NCBI GenBank assembly: GCA_013397435.1
Contig: VZRG01000007.1
Span: forward strand, 518,847-582,846
Reading direction: 5' to 3'
Source of the DNA: Erythrocercus mccallii
Lineage: Eukaryota > Chordata > Aves > Passeriformes > Dicruridae
DNA: 64,000 nucleotides
The translations under genes and the position numbers were made by a program. How positions within the stretch are numbered: the stretch's first letter is position 1; each line of letters begins with the position of its first letter. Below the pieces are notes generated by a model. It ran no database searches and was not told the DNA's origin. It saw nothing but the letters and a program-made list of their open reading frames with translations. This document shows, in pieces, positions 38,590-51,070 of the stretch.

Positions 38590-39065
38590 CCTAAAGAGTT
38601 TGTTCAGATCTTCCTTGAAATGTGGCACCCAAACTGGGCAAACCACTCTAAGCAAATAGTTTAGCAGTATCTGAGCAACAAATTGTTTCACGTTTATGCA
38701 TCCCAGAATGCATAAATGCAAATCAAATTTATTTTGTTTTTGTGCCTATATCATGTTTCACTTCAGCCATTTTCCACAGAGCTTGACCATCCTGGATTTT
38801 CAAGGATGATTTCCCCTATCTACCTGTAGTATCTTTCCTTGTTGCTATTGCATAGCCTCTTTTTTTTTCAGACAGGAGCTTCAATCTGTCACTTAGAATT
38901 CACATCTTCCCTTAAAATACTCTGGAGGGCCCTTGTGGATTACTGTCACCTGTGCATTTAACAATTATGCTTTCTACCCTGTCTTCTAGGTGGCTGATGA
39001 AAATGTTCAGTCATACTGAATCTGAGACAGCCTCAGTATTTTGACTGCGGGTAACTCGCTGTGAC
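38590..39065 (-). mobile_element. Probable ancient CR1 LINE fragment
   Basis: Plus-strand words AAATGTGGCACCCAAACTGG, GCATCCCAGAATGCATAAA, TCACCTGTGCATTTAACAAT, TATGCTTTCTACCCTGTCTT and GGCTGATGAAAATGTTCAG resemble, in the right order, the reverse complement of old CR1 ORF2 (for example ATGAAGATATTGAACAG and the TCATCTGCAAA... block). The match is patchy and individual words could be chance, so confidence is moderate. Confidence 0.5.
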
Positions 39066-39572
39066 ATTTCAGCAGTGTTTTAGCCTTGGTTGATGTTTCC
39101 AAAATAGCTTGACTTAAAAAATATCAAATTAGTCAAGAAATCTCCATTTATTTCTTCCCTGTTAAAGGCAGAGATCTTACACTTTTTGTTGTCCCACATG
39201 TTGTCACACATGCTAAGTGTGTCTGACACAAATTCAGTGGAGAGTGGTGAGTTAGTAGTAATTTCTCAACATCATCCATTGCTTGGATGTCCTATTGCCA
39301 GGAACAGATGACCAACTCTACCTGTTGCTGGTTTATGTTGCTGTTTCTGTGCCTTGGCAAACACAGACAGTGTTTGGTTCAGTGTGAGCCTAACTAAAGT
39401 GTGCCCCTTTTTAATACAATAAAATAGAATAGTAGAATATTTTTAATAGAATAGTATTATGCTACTTTTCAATGCATGGTATTACATTTTAATGCATTTT
39501 GGCTTTCAAGTAGCTTCTTGAAAACACGTCATTGCTACTGATGCCTCCTTTCCAAAATGCTCTGCAGTCTAG
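39066..39572. other. Unique DNA, no gene seen
   Basis: AT-rich, with an ATAGAATAGTA-type short repeat near 39418-39465. No gene signal. Confidence 0.5.
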
Positions 39573-40064
39573 TGTTGCAGCAGGTCTCTTATTAGAGGGT
39601 AAAAAGGAGCCAAGGCACAGACTTCTTGTTTATCACAGCATAAAAAGGGTCCTGGTTTATTTCTCTTCACAGCTTAGTCATCCTAACTCCAAATATTTGC
39701 TGACTCTGGCTGCAGCAAGCCCCTACTGTAGGATTCCCTTGCAGCCTCGGACGGCTGGTTATTTCCTGCTAAACTCTGACTGCATGTATTGGTGTGCAGA
39801 CTCTGAATGCAGGCTTTTACCTAGCTAGACTATGGCTGCAGGTTCCAACAACAGGCTCCACCTGCAAACCCAGACTGACCTTGCAGCAGTCATTCTCTCT
39901 CCTCAGGATTCTGCATCATTATTCTCTCCTTCATGCTCCTCAAGGTACCTCTTCCATGATGATCCCTCCCTTACCAGCTCATCCCCTCTTTATCTCACTC
40001 ATCCTTATTGGATACAGCTGTTATTTATCAGGGGTGAGGTCACCTGTATCCCCCTTCTCCTACA
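39573..40064 (-). mobile_element. Probable ERV LTR, minus orientation (family B)
   Basis: Plus-strand ends are TGTTGCAGCAGG (39573) and CTTCTCCTACA (40064), giving TG...CA termini. On the minus strand the parts run: a U3-like block ending in CACCCCTGATAAATAAC, then CAGCTGTATCCAATAAG, a TATA-like GATAAAGAGGGG near 39980-39991, and AATAAACCAGGACCC with a polyadenylation signal near 39650-39665. Between these the word GACTCTGRCTGCA recurs at 39702, 39772, 39799 and 39828 (plus strand). I found no matching target-site duplication (flanks TCTAG and GTAAT), so ends may be off or the element rearranged. It shares an identical 23-base block (40025-40047) with the element at 51 kb. Confidence 0.65.
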
Positions 40065-43000
40065 GTAATGAGTTTTTTTCTCACATTCTCTTAAAAATGA
40101 GGCATTTGACTGTAAAACTACCTGATCATACAAATCATTCTGTTGTACTCTCATTATGCACATTCACTGTTTCACAACTCTTCTCTTTTTCACATACGAT
40201 AAGTACAATAAGTGGATCATTTCAGATTAATTCACAGATTGCAGCTAACATATCACACTTGCAGCAGAAAACCCTCCCTAGTCATCCATTCACACATTTT
40301 TGTGTGCGCATATACATATATTTACACATATTCATACAGGAATTCTCACATAATTTATGTACACATACACAAACACATATTTACACATTGCACGTGCATA
40401 CCTATTCTGTATTTTCCCTACAAAGCCAGGTGTTTGTTCATAATACAAATTCCATATTGGTACCTAACAGCTTAAACAGAATATTTTCTGAATATTAACT
40501 CAAAAGAAAATTAGTCAAGAAATTATTATTTGAAGTATAGAACGAGGAAAGGAGTAGGTTCAAAAACACACAAAAAAACAACCCAAGATATGCAGCCATG
40601 AAAATAATCGAACAGGAATTTTTCACCAATGCAAAGAAGATATGCGTAACACCAGAAAACGAAAAAATACAAAGGCAGCTCTTTGATACAAACCACCACT
40701 TATATTCACCTCTAAATATCAATTAAGTTCCTTGTTCATTTTAAGACCAGGATTTCTGCAAAAACTATTTTTACCTCTGAGCTTGGACCTGACCCTCTGC
40801 AAAGGGGGTAATTTCACTATTCAGGACGACCATCATACGTTGCAGTCACGTGATGCTGTAGGAGAAGTCCAAAGGTGAATGGTCAGACTAGGCATCCCAC
40901 ATACATCAGTAGGACTGTTTGGAAAACAGTGACTTAATTTAAAGTATCTCTGTATATTAATGAAGAAAACAATCTTTCAAGTGTTCATTGACATTAAAAA
41001 ATAAGAATAAGAAATTAAAAAATAAGAATACAGAAGAGACCTTTACGCTTTTGTCACTTGTGGCAAGAGATTCAGGGCTGTTCTGTTTGGTCAGAGGGCA
41101 GAGGAAACAGAGCCTCTCCCTGCTCCTCAAAGAAACCACAAAGCTATTTCAGTTTTGACAAAAGCAAAGTACCAAAATCTTTCAGGTAGTTCTATCTATG
41201 CATTCCTTTCAGTGCTGCATGAAGGAAGACTTATCTCATTCACTGGACTTTGGACTAGACTTATATACAGAGGAATAAAAGACAAAACCATAATCACATT
41301 GAAATCTAAAATACTTGGCCTCATGGTCTCTGCTAAGACAGGTCCCATCTATCAAAAGTAGCCATTTATATTACCCAGAACAAAGTTGGGCCAGTGGGAA
41401 TTTTTCAGGCTTGCATCCATGCAGCAATGAAGAGATTAAACATACTTCAGTGAAGTGGATATAAGACCTTCAAAAATTCTGATTTCTCTGGTGTTTTCTT
41501 AGAAAGTTTCTGTGAGGTGCATCTATTGGGAATATAAACTAAGGAATAAAAACTGTGGATTCATAAGGCCTCCTCTGAACGTTACCTGTAGAAGGCAGAA
41601 AAAGGAAATGACTAATCTTTAAGTGTAAAAACAATGTTATGGTTAATTAAAAGGAAAAAAAATCCATCCTCAAATAACTTTGAAATTTTATTTTATTTTA
41701 TTGTAATATGAAGTAGACCTTCCTCACAGGAGACTCAGGCTGGCCAATTATAACAAGAACAGGAATGTTTTAACATTTTAGGTTCTCAGAAATCAGAAAG
41801 TTTGATGTGCTGTCAAACTACTATGAATCACTAAGCTTTTTGGCTGAAAAGAGCTTTCAAGAGCCTCAGACTTACCTCAAATGGGACTATAAATCTGTTC
41901 ATGCATCATTTGTATGGAAAATTTCCTCACATAAAACAAATGATCAGAATAACCCCCATTCTGCCATCACAAACTTGATGCTTCTAAAATAAAAAGCAAA
42001 CATTGCCATTGGCAGGCAACTCTAGGAAGCTTTGTTTCACGAAAGTTTTGACCCAATGCATTCCACATTTCTGCACTCTAAAGATTGTACAAAACTTTTC
42101 CCATCATGGGGCATGCAAGGGGCCCTCATCTACTCTGACCAGCCACCTCGTTTCATGAAACTAATATGAATTCATTATTTTTCAAACTTTGATCTCTTCA
42201 TCAAATAATCTTAAAACCAATAAAGTCACAAGTTAATTGTGAGAGAGTGAAAAAGTCATAGCAGCAGACACAGCATGATTGAACAACTTTCAGTTAGTTT
42301 TCAGTGAGGGTTTAGGGAACCAAATTAAAGCACTATCTTTATTTAACCAAAACACAAAAAAGTGAGGGAATTCAGCCTGAGCTGACATTGTACACTCAAT
42401 TCACCAGGTTTGCTTAAGAAGTTTGTGTTTCAAAAAAATTTTCTAATTGTGGTCTCACGCTGCAAATAGTAAACAGCTCAGCCCACACAATTACATTTAC
42501 TTGCTCCTTACCTTTCAGATCAATCATGGAATATTATTTCCCATTCCCACACAACTGGCTGAACTCTACTGCCAGCTTTGTACATCAGCCACAGATCCAG
42601 CAGACAGAGTAGAATCACAGAGAGCCTTATGAACCTGAACATAACATACCCAAGATTCGCTCTGCAAGGGAAAGATGAGGAAATCTCGGGATGTGCAATA
42701 ACAAAATGTTGAGTCTGTCATCAAGGCAAAATGAGACCTTTTCCAATTTATGGAAACTGGCTAGATGTCCACAAGTTTCATTTGGCAGTACTGCTGATCT
42801 TGTACCTGCCCCTTTACCCTTGCACCTCTACTCCAATCCAACTTCTACTGCACCCCTGTGCTTGCCTGGGGAAGACGCTTTGCACTTGCATCCAAATCCT
42901 CTGCCTTGTGGGACTTTGGCCACACGGCAGCTGCCAGGTGGAAGCCTCATTCACCATTTGGCAACAAGTGAGAAAAGTGACAGTTCCCAGGAAAGGAAAG

Positions 43001-43082
43001 CTGACACAGAAATGTCTCTGTGTGCACCATCCCCCAAAGGTGACTATAACTAAGTTTTAGCCTGATAGAAAATTCACTTTTC
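40065..43082. other. Unique DNA with simple repeats, no gene seen
   Basis: A degenerate CA/TA-rich tract (ACACATA and TACATA words) lies at about 40305-40405. A near-perfect duplication of an ATTAAAAAATAAGAATA word lies at about 40993-41030, and an (ATTTT)n patch near 41688-41703. No gene signal was found. Confidence 0.5.
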
Positions 43083-43689
43083 ATGAGTGTCCTGGTTTGG
43101 GACAAAATTAAGGGGAAGTTTCCAGAAGGAATCCTCCTAGAAACCCACCTCCATGAACTCCTCCCCCCCCACCGGGTCCAGGAAGAATTTTCTTGGAGGG
43201 AAAAGTGGAAAAAACCTGTTTATTAGTAAATATCCAAAAAGAACACTTCCCAACACAGAAAAGAACAACCCAGATGACAAAAAAAAAGTCGCTTTCACCA
43301 GGTCCAGAGAGTGGAGCCGGTCTCTNNNNNNNNNNNNNNNNNNNNNNNNNNNNNNNNNNNNNNNNNNNNNNNNNNNNNNNNNNNNNNNNNNNNNNNNNNN
43401 NNNNNNNNNNNNNNNNNNNNNNNNNNNNNNNNNNNNNNNNNNNNNNNNNNNNNNNNNNNNNNNNNNNNNNNNNNNNNNNNNNNNNNNNNNGAAAAAAAAG
43501 CGGCTGAAGCAGCAGCAGCAAAAAACCAGCAGCAGCAGCAAGCCAGAAGTGAAAGTAAAGCAGAAAAAAAAAAAAAACCAGCCGTCCCAGCCCAGACGAT
43601 GGGGCGGGGGGGCACGGCTACCTAGACAAAACAGGGGATTCACGATTGGGATAGAGGGCACAGTCACACAGTCACCCCATGACAATGAG
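43083..43689 (-). mobile_element. Solo ERV LTR (family C) interrupted by an assembly gap
   Basis: Termini are TGTCCTGGTTTGGGACA at 43088 and CACCCCATGACA ending at 43684, about 597 bp including unknown bases. An exact ATGAG duplication is present on both sides (43083-43087 and 43685-43689). On the minus strand it carries AATAAA (complement of 43219-43224) followed by a terminal region ending in CCAAACCAGGACA, which sets the orientation. The part next to the gap has CAG/CTG-rich and long A/T runs. The 5-bp duplication again suggests an ERVL-type element. No internal retroviral genes are seen, so it is a solo LTR unless the gap hides something large. Confidence 0.85.
43326..43490. other. Assembly gap (165 unknown bases)
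   Basis: A run of N inside the solo LTR. It is flanked by a long A/T homopolymer and GC-rich sequence, which probably caused the assembly to break. The true length may differ from the number of N. Confidence 0.99.
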
Positions 43690-46113
43690 TCTCAACAAAC
43701 TTAGTGCATGAGGTAGGACCATAATCAAAACACTCAGTATGACAATTTTCCTCATTGGGCCTTGCTGCTTCTCTGACTTGTTCTGGTTTGGTATTTTTTA
43801 GCCATAGTAACTTCAATATGTCTCCTTTAAAGGGCAGTGTTTTGAAACACATTGTGCCATGTCCTGCTCATTAGTACTCTTTAAGTAACACAGTGTGCAC
43901 AGTGAGCTTAATTATGAAGCAGTGCCGAGAAATTAAAATTTTCTAAAAAGCACTAAATGTTAAAAATTAAAATGGTATGTATAACTGGCAAATTGAATTT
44001 AAAAAATGTGAATTATTAACTGAAGGAGTCACGCACCCTATAATAGTCTCAAGGATAATAGCTCTATTATTTTTTTAATCCATATATTGTTAGCCTTGCA
44101 TCAGCTAATAAATTAAAATAAACAGCAAGAATATCATAATCATTATTAGCTTTTCCTAACAAGGAAAGAGTACCTGCAAAAATAAAATGCATAAACACAG
44201 AAGACAAACATTAGTGTAATGGAATACACATTTGGAGAAGACAGCCACTCCTACAAAGAAACTGATGTGTATGAGCATCCATGACATTCTAGCCTCAAAA
44301 AAAGTCAGCCAGGCTTCAAGAGAAACACAGACCACATAATAAGATGTGAAGGGGATCTGAACAGCATATCAGGATGAGAGATCCTCATGGACAGAACAGA
44401 GGTGACTGGGGGCCACTCACAGAGGACAAAAGATCATCTGTGTCTGAAACAGATTTTTGTCTCATGTAGTGTTTTCTTGGGTTTTCTTCATGAAAAATGT
44501 CTTTGTTTTCAGAGCTGAATATCTTGACTTCCCTGAGCTCCACAGGAAAAGAATCACTTATTGCACAATGTCTTTACAGGGAGAATCACAAACACATTAC
44601 AGGTAGAAATACCTCCACCACATCACATCACTGTCTGTAAACTAATATTACAAGGTGCTACTCATGTTTTGGGGATGAAAAAAAAGTCAAATCAAGAAAA
44701 CACTGAAATGTCTTCAAAAAAAGAAAAAACAATAAACCAAAATCCAGTCAGGCCTCCATGCAATAGGAATCCCTCCAGGTCCAATAAGACAGTAAAAGTC
44801 TCTTTTATGAGAACAGTAGTGGCCAGAAGTGTGACAAAATCTCTGAATTGCCTTGGCCATAGAGTGCATTAAGAGATGGAGAAAACAACAGTTTGGCTCA
44901 TATCAAGACAGCATACTATACAGAACAGAGATAAAAATTCAAGAATGTAATCTATATTTGTCTGCTGATATCAATCAGAATCCCAAAAAGGAAATGCTCT
45001 TGGTTAAAGCACAGTAACTTATTTTAAGAAACTAAAGAGAAGTAAAACTATTCCTATAACACTATAGAATAGTGCTATTTCTAAACTCTTCAAATAGTAA
45101 TAACACATTTCAAGGAAATATTGCTTGTACTGCTTTCCGCTCTCATAAAACCAATATAGATTTTATTGCTTACTTTGTTCTTAATAAAGTAAACACCAGA
45201 ATGATTAATTAGATTTGAGACATGCAATTCTGTCCAAGTTAATCTAAAATTTCTCAGAGAAAAACATGGAAAGTATCTGCATCACTACTTCCAGTGTTAG
45301 ATTTTAATAAATTGTTTCTGCTCTGTGTGCACTCACATTTTATTAAAACACATATGGAGATAGTGAAAATATTCAGAGTAACAAAATATCCTTTGTTAAT
45401 GAATCGTTGCAAGCAAATTCAAATCTGTTATTAGCCATCAGACTCTCAATGATGTGCTGAATGCCTGGGATTTACATGGTTCTTTGCATCTTCAGAACAC
45501 TGTAATTAATTATTTGTGTGCTAAATGGCATCGTTTTCATACAAGATTCTTTTAATGTCCAACTAGACATTAATTCTAATGGCTGCTTTCCCAAGCTGGC
45601 ATAATATGGTGGAACTCCAGGCATACCAAACATACAGGAAGAAAAGATTCATACTAAATGCTGCAGGAACAGAAAAAATGCTTTTATGTCTTTTGTTTGC
45701 TTGATGGCTTTGATTAAAACCTTTTAAAGTGTTTAAGGTTTGGGGGTTTTTTAATAAGATAAAGCTCCAGAGGGAGCCCATGCACCAAAGAATATATACA
45801 TAAAGTATCTTCCAGACTAATAGTAAAACTGCATGAAGAAATTTCTCCTAATTGATGTTTCAAGCCTATCATTATTAGAGATTCGTAAATTTCAACTATA
45901 TGGAATAATCCTCCAAAGCATTATTACATAACAAGGTCTATTTTAATTTCTTTAGTGTACATATGCCAACAAATACAAAATCTCTTCAATGGAAACAATC
46001 CCCATTTGACATCAAAAATAACATAACTTTGCCTCAAATTCAGAAGAGTTCAAGATAGTCCATGGTTCATAGAAGACAAGAGACACCCGAAAGGAATGGT
46101 ATAATTACAGTAA
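43690..46113. other. Unique AT-rich DNA, no gene seen
   Basis: No repeat family is recognised. Blocks near 44010-44160 and 45390-45570 have complex, non-repetitive AT-rich words with ATTA/TAAT motifs of the kind seen in vertebrate non-coding elements. This is only an impression without alignment. Confidence 0.5.
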
Positions 46114-48440
46114 GATCATGGAATCATTTAGGTTGGAGAAGACATTTTCGATCATCCAGTCAAACCATAAATCACACATTGCCAAGGCTGCCACTAAACC
46201 GCGTCCCACAGAGCCATATCCACACGTATTTTTAAACACCTCCAGGGATCGTGACTCAACTACTTCCCTGGACAGCCTGTTCTAATACTTGGGCAGACAT
46301 TCCATAAAGACATTTTTCCTCATATCCAATCTAAATTTCCCCTGGTGCAACATGAGGTCATTTCCTCTCATCCTATTGCTTGTTACATGAGAAGATGGGC
46401 CAACCCCCACCGGGCAACAATCTAACAATCTCCTTTCAGGGAGTTGTAAAGAGTAATGAGATCTCCCCTGAACCTGGCTTTTCTCCAGGCTAAACTCCCT
46501 CAGCCTCTCCACATCAGCCTTGTGCTCCAGACCCATCACCAGCTCCATTGCCCTTCTCTAGACACACTCCAGCACCTCAATGTCTCTCCCGTAGAGAGGG
46601 GCTTGGAATTGAGCACAGGATTCGAGGTGTGGCCTCACCAGTGCAGAGTACAGGGGGACAATCACTGCCCTGCTCCTGCTGGCCACACTACTGCTGATAC
46701 AGGCCAGGATGTCATTGGCCTTCTTAGCCATCTGGGCACAGCTGGCTCACATTAAGACAGCTGTCAAACATCACCACCAGGTTCTTTTCCACATAGCAGC
46801 TTTCCAGCCACTCTTCTCCCCAGCCTGTAGCATTGCATTTTGACCTCTGTACAGAACCTGGCACTTGGCCATGCTGATCCTCATACAATGGGCCTTGTCC
46901 TGTTGATCCAATCTGGCCAGATGCCTCCACAGAGCTTTCCTGCCCTCCAGCAAATCAGCACCCCTGTCTGACTTGGTCTTGGCCTGTAAACTTGCTGAGG
47001 ATACAGCTGATCCCCTTGTCCAGATCATGGATAAGAATATGAAGCAGAAGTGGCCCCAAAACTGAGCACTAGTAAACGTCACTTGTGACAGACTGTCAGT
47101 TGGATTTTTTGGTCAAGCAGGACTTAGCTTTTATAAGCTCATATACTGTCTGGCCCTGAGCCCCTGGTTGTCCAGCACACACCTTGTGAATCCACTCAAG
47201 ATGAGCTGCTCCATAACCTTCCCCAGAACTGAGATTGGGCTGATAAGCCTGTAGTTCCCCGGGCTCTCTTTCTATTCCCTCTTGTAGGTAGACATCACAT
47301 TTGCTAACTTCCATTGAACTGTGACATCCCTGGTTTGTCAGGACTGCTGATAAATAAAGGAAAGTGTCTCAGTGAGCACTTCTGACAATTCCCTCAGTAC
47401 CTGTCATTGGATCCCATCCTACCCCACAGACCTGTGTGTGCCTAGGGCCAGTAGCAGGTTACTGATCATTTCCCTTTGGATTATGGGAACTTCATTCTAT
47501 TCCATGTCTGCTAGCTCTGGATGTCCAGAAAACAATCGGTCTAGATATTAAAGACTGCAGCAAAGAAGGCATTAAATGCCTCAGCCTTTTCCTAAGCCTT
47601 TGTCACTACTACTGTGTCCCTTACATCCAATAAGGGATGACAATTCTCCCTAGCCCTTCTTTTGCTGCTAATCTAATTATAGAAACATTTCTAATTGTCT
47701 TCTACGTCAGTAGCCAGATTAAGTTCTAGTTTGGTTATGGCCCCTCTAATTTTCTCCCTGTATAATTTCACAATATCCTTGTAGTTCTCCTGAGTGGCCT
47801 GCCCCTTCTTCCAGAGGTTGTGAACTCTTCTTTTTTTTTTTTTTTTCCAAGTTCCAGACAAAGCTCTCTGTTCAAACAGGAAGGTCTTGCTCCCTCTGGT
47901 TTGTCTTTTGACACACAGGGGCTCCCTGCTCCTGCCTCTTTAAAATTTCCTGCCTGGACCCTTTTGCATTTCAGCACTACCTTCCCAAGGGGCTCTTGTC
48001 AACCAGTTTTTTAAGCAGGCCAAAATCTGCCCTCTGAAGTCAAAGGTTGCAGTTCTACTTATCCTTCTTCCTTACTTCTCCAAAAATCAAAAATTCTGTC
48101 ATTTCATGATCACTGTGCCCAACATAGCCCTCTACAACCATCACCCACAAGTTCTTCTCTACTCACACACAGGTCCAGCAGGGCACCTTCCCTAGCTGGC
48201 TCCTTCACCAGCTGTGCCAGGAACCTCCTAGACTGTTTCCTCTCTGCTGTGTTATAGTTCCAGTAGACATTTGGAAAGTTGAAGTACCCCATAAGAACAA
48301 GGATCAATGCTTGGGATATTTTTTCCAGCTGCTTATAGAATATTTCCTCTGCCTCTTCATCCTGAGTGGGCTGTCTGTAACAGGCTCTCACCAGGATATC
48401 CTGCAGCCTTCCTCCTGATTCTTGCCCATGACCACTCAAC
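46114..48440 (-). mobile_element. CR1 LINE, 2.3 kb, endonuclease and RT remnants
   Basis: This is the longest transposon in the window. Read from 48440 down, the minus strand first gives a piece of the ORF2 endonuclease: 48439-48110 contains LMGYFNFPNVYW, then KQSRRFL and EGALLDLCVSREELVGD (family LMGDFNHPDICW, KQSRRFL, GALLDLVLTN). The endonuclease-RT linker and reverse-transcriptase region follow in several shifted frames. Near 46990-46960 the catalytic KFADDTKL block has decayed to LQAKTK, losing the aspartates. Further on, GLEHKADVERLREFSLEKSQ matches the ORF2 C-terminus, and the 3' UTR ends at a GGAATCATTTAGGTTGGAGA block near 46119. Around 47100 the sequence jumps from CAGTTGGATTTTT to TCAAGCAGGACTTAGC, where full copies have a few hundred more bases, so an internal deletion is inferred. 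It is a dead copy. Confidence 0.93.
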
Positions 48441-50232
48441 CTGCTTTCTTTCTCTTTTTTCTCTTTTCTTTTCCTGAGAGTGAGAATGTTTACAAAGACT
48501 AAGAAGGATGATTATGGTAATGCAAATTGATGGGGAGTTGTTCAAGGGGTTATTTTGGTGGAGGTTTTAGTGGTTTGGTTTTGTGGGGGAGATAGGTTAG
48601 GGGTTTTGCTTCTCCCAGATTTAGATTTAATATAAAGCTCTTTTATCTCATTGCTTGTATTCTGAAAACTGAATTATGTAACACTTTATGGTAGAAAAAA
48701 GAGAGAGAAAGAAGAGAGGAAAAAGGTGGAGACAGTTAAAACTTGTACCGGACTAAAACCTACATCAGGGAAATAATCAGGAGGAGAAATGTAGAGTTAC
48801 TGCCTGCAGATCCCAACCTGAGTATTGCTGATGCTACTAAGATTTCTGGCTCCTCTGCTTAAAATTACCCATTATTATTTGGATTTGGCTATAAACTGCA
48901 AACCCTTTCTGCAACTGGACTTAAAATCTACAATCCTACACAATCAGGTTCTCTTCCCATTATTAAATGTTCTTCCAGCCTTAAACACTGCTGTGGACAT
49001 AAGTTTTACAGGCATTGTACGATATCAGCCAGCTGGGGTAACAGTAATATTTCCCCAAAAAAACATGGATATTTAAATGTTGTTCTTTCAGTGAAGAGCA
49101 GAAATACAAAAACATACAGACAAATGGAAATAATTCTATTGCTCTGTTTCCCAGAGCCACTGAGAAAAAGAAAAAGCTATCTGAGTGAAGAATAGAAATA
49201 TTTGCTATGTTTGACAGAGGAAGCATGATTAAATGCACTGAAGCTGAAATAACAGCTAAACTCTATCAAGAACAGTTCTCATCAACTCATATCACAAGTG
49301 CTGCATTTATAATGCAAGTAAAGAGTATATAAAATCCATTTAATTTCAAGGCACATCTTATGGCCATTACCATTAAAAAGATAGCCCCCAGAACATCTCA
49401 CAAGATGAGAGAAGGCAGAATAGCATATCAATGTATCTCCAGTAAACCAGAAGGTATTTAGTCCTGCCAGCAGTGCTCCAACATAACCAACATTTCTCTG
49501 CTCACTTGCACAGAAACTCTCACAACATCTGCTCAGAAATTTTTTCCAACAAAGTAGTTTTCCATGGGAAGTTAGTGGCTAAAAAAAATGAGCTGTTCAT
49601 GGAACTGTGGCAATTGCAGGCAAAATTCTTCTTGACCTCCAGCACAACAGCAGTGAGGGTTACTTAGTTTCCCTGGATTTTTTGGCTGAACAGCAGAGGG
49701 GCTGCTCTAAAGTCAGTGACAGGTCTGTAGGCTTGTAGGAAAGCCAGGGGACTGTCTCAGAGCCAGGGATCCCAGTTCCCCAGGGATAGTGAGAAAACAA
49801 CTCTATGTTCCAAAGGATAAAACATCATCAGACATCTGATGCAAGGGACATGTCAGCCAGGAAAGATTTTTCCATTACTCCAAAATATCAGTCACTGAGA
49901 AAAAGAAAAAAGGTTAACACAGAAAGACAGATGCAAAATGTTTTTCAAAGTTAGATTCAATTCTTTAAAATAACGTCAAACTTTAAACATTTCATTTTGA
50001 AATGTTTGGGGTTCTTTTCCCCCCAGAACCTCTCATTTTGGAAAAAATTCTTACATCTCAATGGTGTATTTTGATTTATAACATAATGCTACGTTTTACT
50101 GGAGAATTTCCCACTGGATAAGTATTCGTCCAGTTAAATTTGTCACAATCCTAAAATGCCAGCTTACCTCAGAACTCACTGCATTGTCTTAAAAATTAAC
50201 ATGGTAGAGATTAAGTAGCACTGGTACCAAGG
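48441..50232. other. Unique DNA, no gene seen
   Basis: It starts with a pyrimidine-rich then a G/T-rich stretch, followed by a purine-only run of (GA)n type at about 48697-48726. No open frame with a recognisable domain was found. Confidence 0.5.
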
Positions 50233-51070
50233 GGAGGAGAGGTACAAGTATCTTACCTTCCATTTCCACACTGCTCTTTATACTCAACCAGAGAAAAGAA
50301 GAGGTGCAAGTTTCTTACCTTCCATTTCCACATTGCTTTTTGTACTCAACAAGAGAAAGAGGAGAGCTGCAAGTTCCTTACTTTCCATTTCCAGAGCACT
50401 CTTTGAACTTGACAAGAGAAAGAGGAGAGAAGAGATGCAAGTTTCTTACCTTGATTTCCAGACTGCTCTTCATTCTAGAAAAGCGAAAGAGGAGAGGCGA
50501 GGAGAAAGTTTCTTACCTTCTGTTTCCACGCTGCTCTTCATACTCGACCAGAGAAAGAGGAGAGGAGATATGTGAGTTTCTTACCTTCCATTTCCAGAGC
50601 ACTCTTTGTACTCAACAAGAGAAAGAGGAGAGGTGCAAGTTCCTTACCTTCCATTTCCACAATGATCTCGTACTCAACAAGAGGAAGAAGAGACATGCGT
50701 GTTTCTTACCTTTGATTTTCACAGTGCTATTTGTACTCAACAAGAGAAAGAGAAGAGGAGAGGTGCAGGTTCCTTACCTTCCATTTCCACACTGCTTTTT
50801 ATACTCAACAAGAGAAAAGGGAGAGGAGCAAGTTTCTTACCTTCTGTTTCTAGTCTGCTCTTCGTACTCTGCAAGACAAAGAGGAGAGCTGCAAGTTTCT
50901 TATCTTCTGTTTCCACACTGTTCTTCATACTGGACAAGAGAAAGAGAGGAGAAAGTGTCTTACCTTCCATTTACAGACTGCTCTTCGTATTCAAAAAGAG
51001 AAAGATGAGATATGCAAGTTTCTTACCTTCCATTTCCACACTGCTCTTCTATTCCAGAATAGAAACAAGA
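50233..51070 (-). repeat. Minisatellite: 13 units of 60-69 bp with splice-donor-like cores
   Basis: Plus-strand units share TTCTTACCTTCCATTTCCAC, then a CTGCTCTT...TACTCAACAAGAGAAAG block and a GAGGAGAGGTGCAAG block. Core starts are at about 50251, 50313, 50375, 50444, 50511, 50579, 50642, 50704, 50772, 50834, 50898, 50958 and 51021, so the period varies between 60 and 69. Units differ by substitutions and small indels, mostly in the purine-rich spacer, so this is an old or diversified array. On the minus strand the core reads ATGGAAGGTAAGA, containing AAGGTAAGA exactly in nine units and AAGGTAAGG in two. It runs straight into an LTR fragment and probably grew from that LTR's transcribed part. 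The long open frames on the plus strand come from the low stop content of the unit, not from a gene. Confidence 0.93.

Noticed and set aside
39794..40498. Open frame of 234 codons on the plus strand
   Set aside because: It begins inside a minus-oriented LTR and ends in a CA/TA simple-repeat tract. The peptide is low in complexity, with no domain.
43108..43704. Several open frames across the unknown bases
   Set aside because: They are open only because N cannot encode a stop. The lysine/glutamine-rich end is the CAG and A-run part of an LTR.
50304..51008. Open frame of 234 codons on the plus strand
   Set aside because: It lies wholly in the 60-69 bp minisatellite. Its peptide simply repeats the unit in shifting frames, and a second frame is open over much of the same region.
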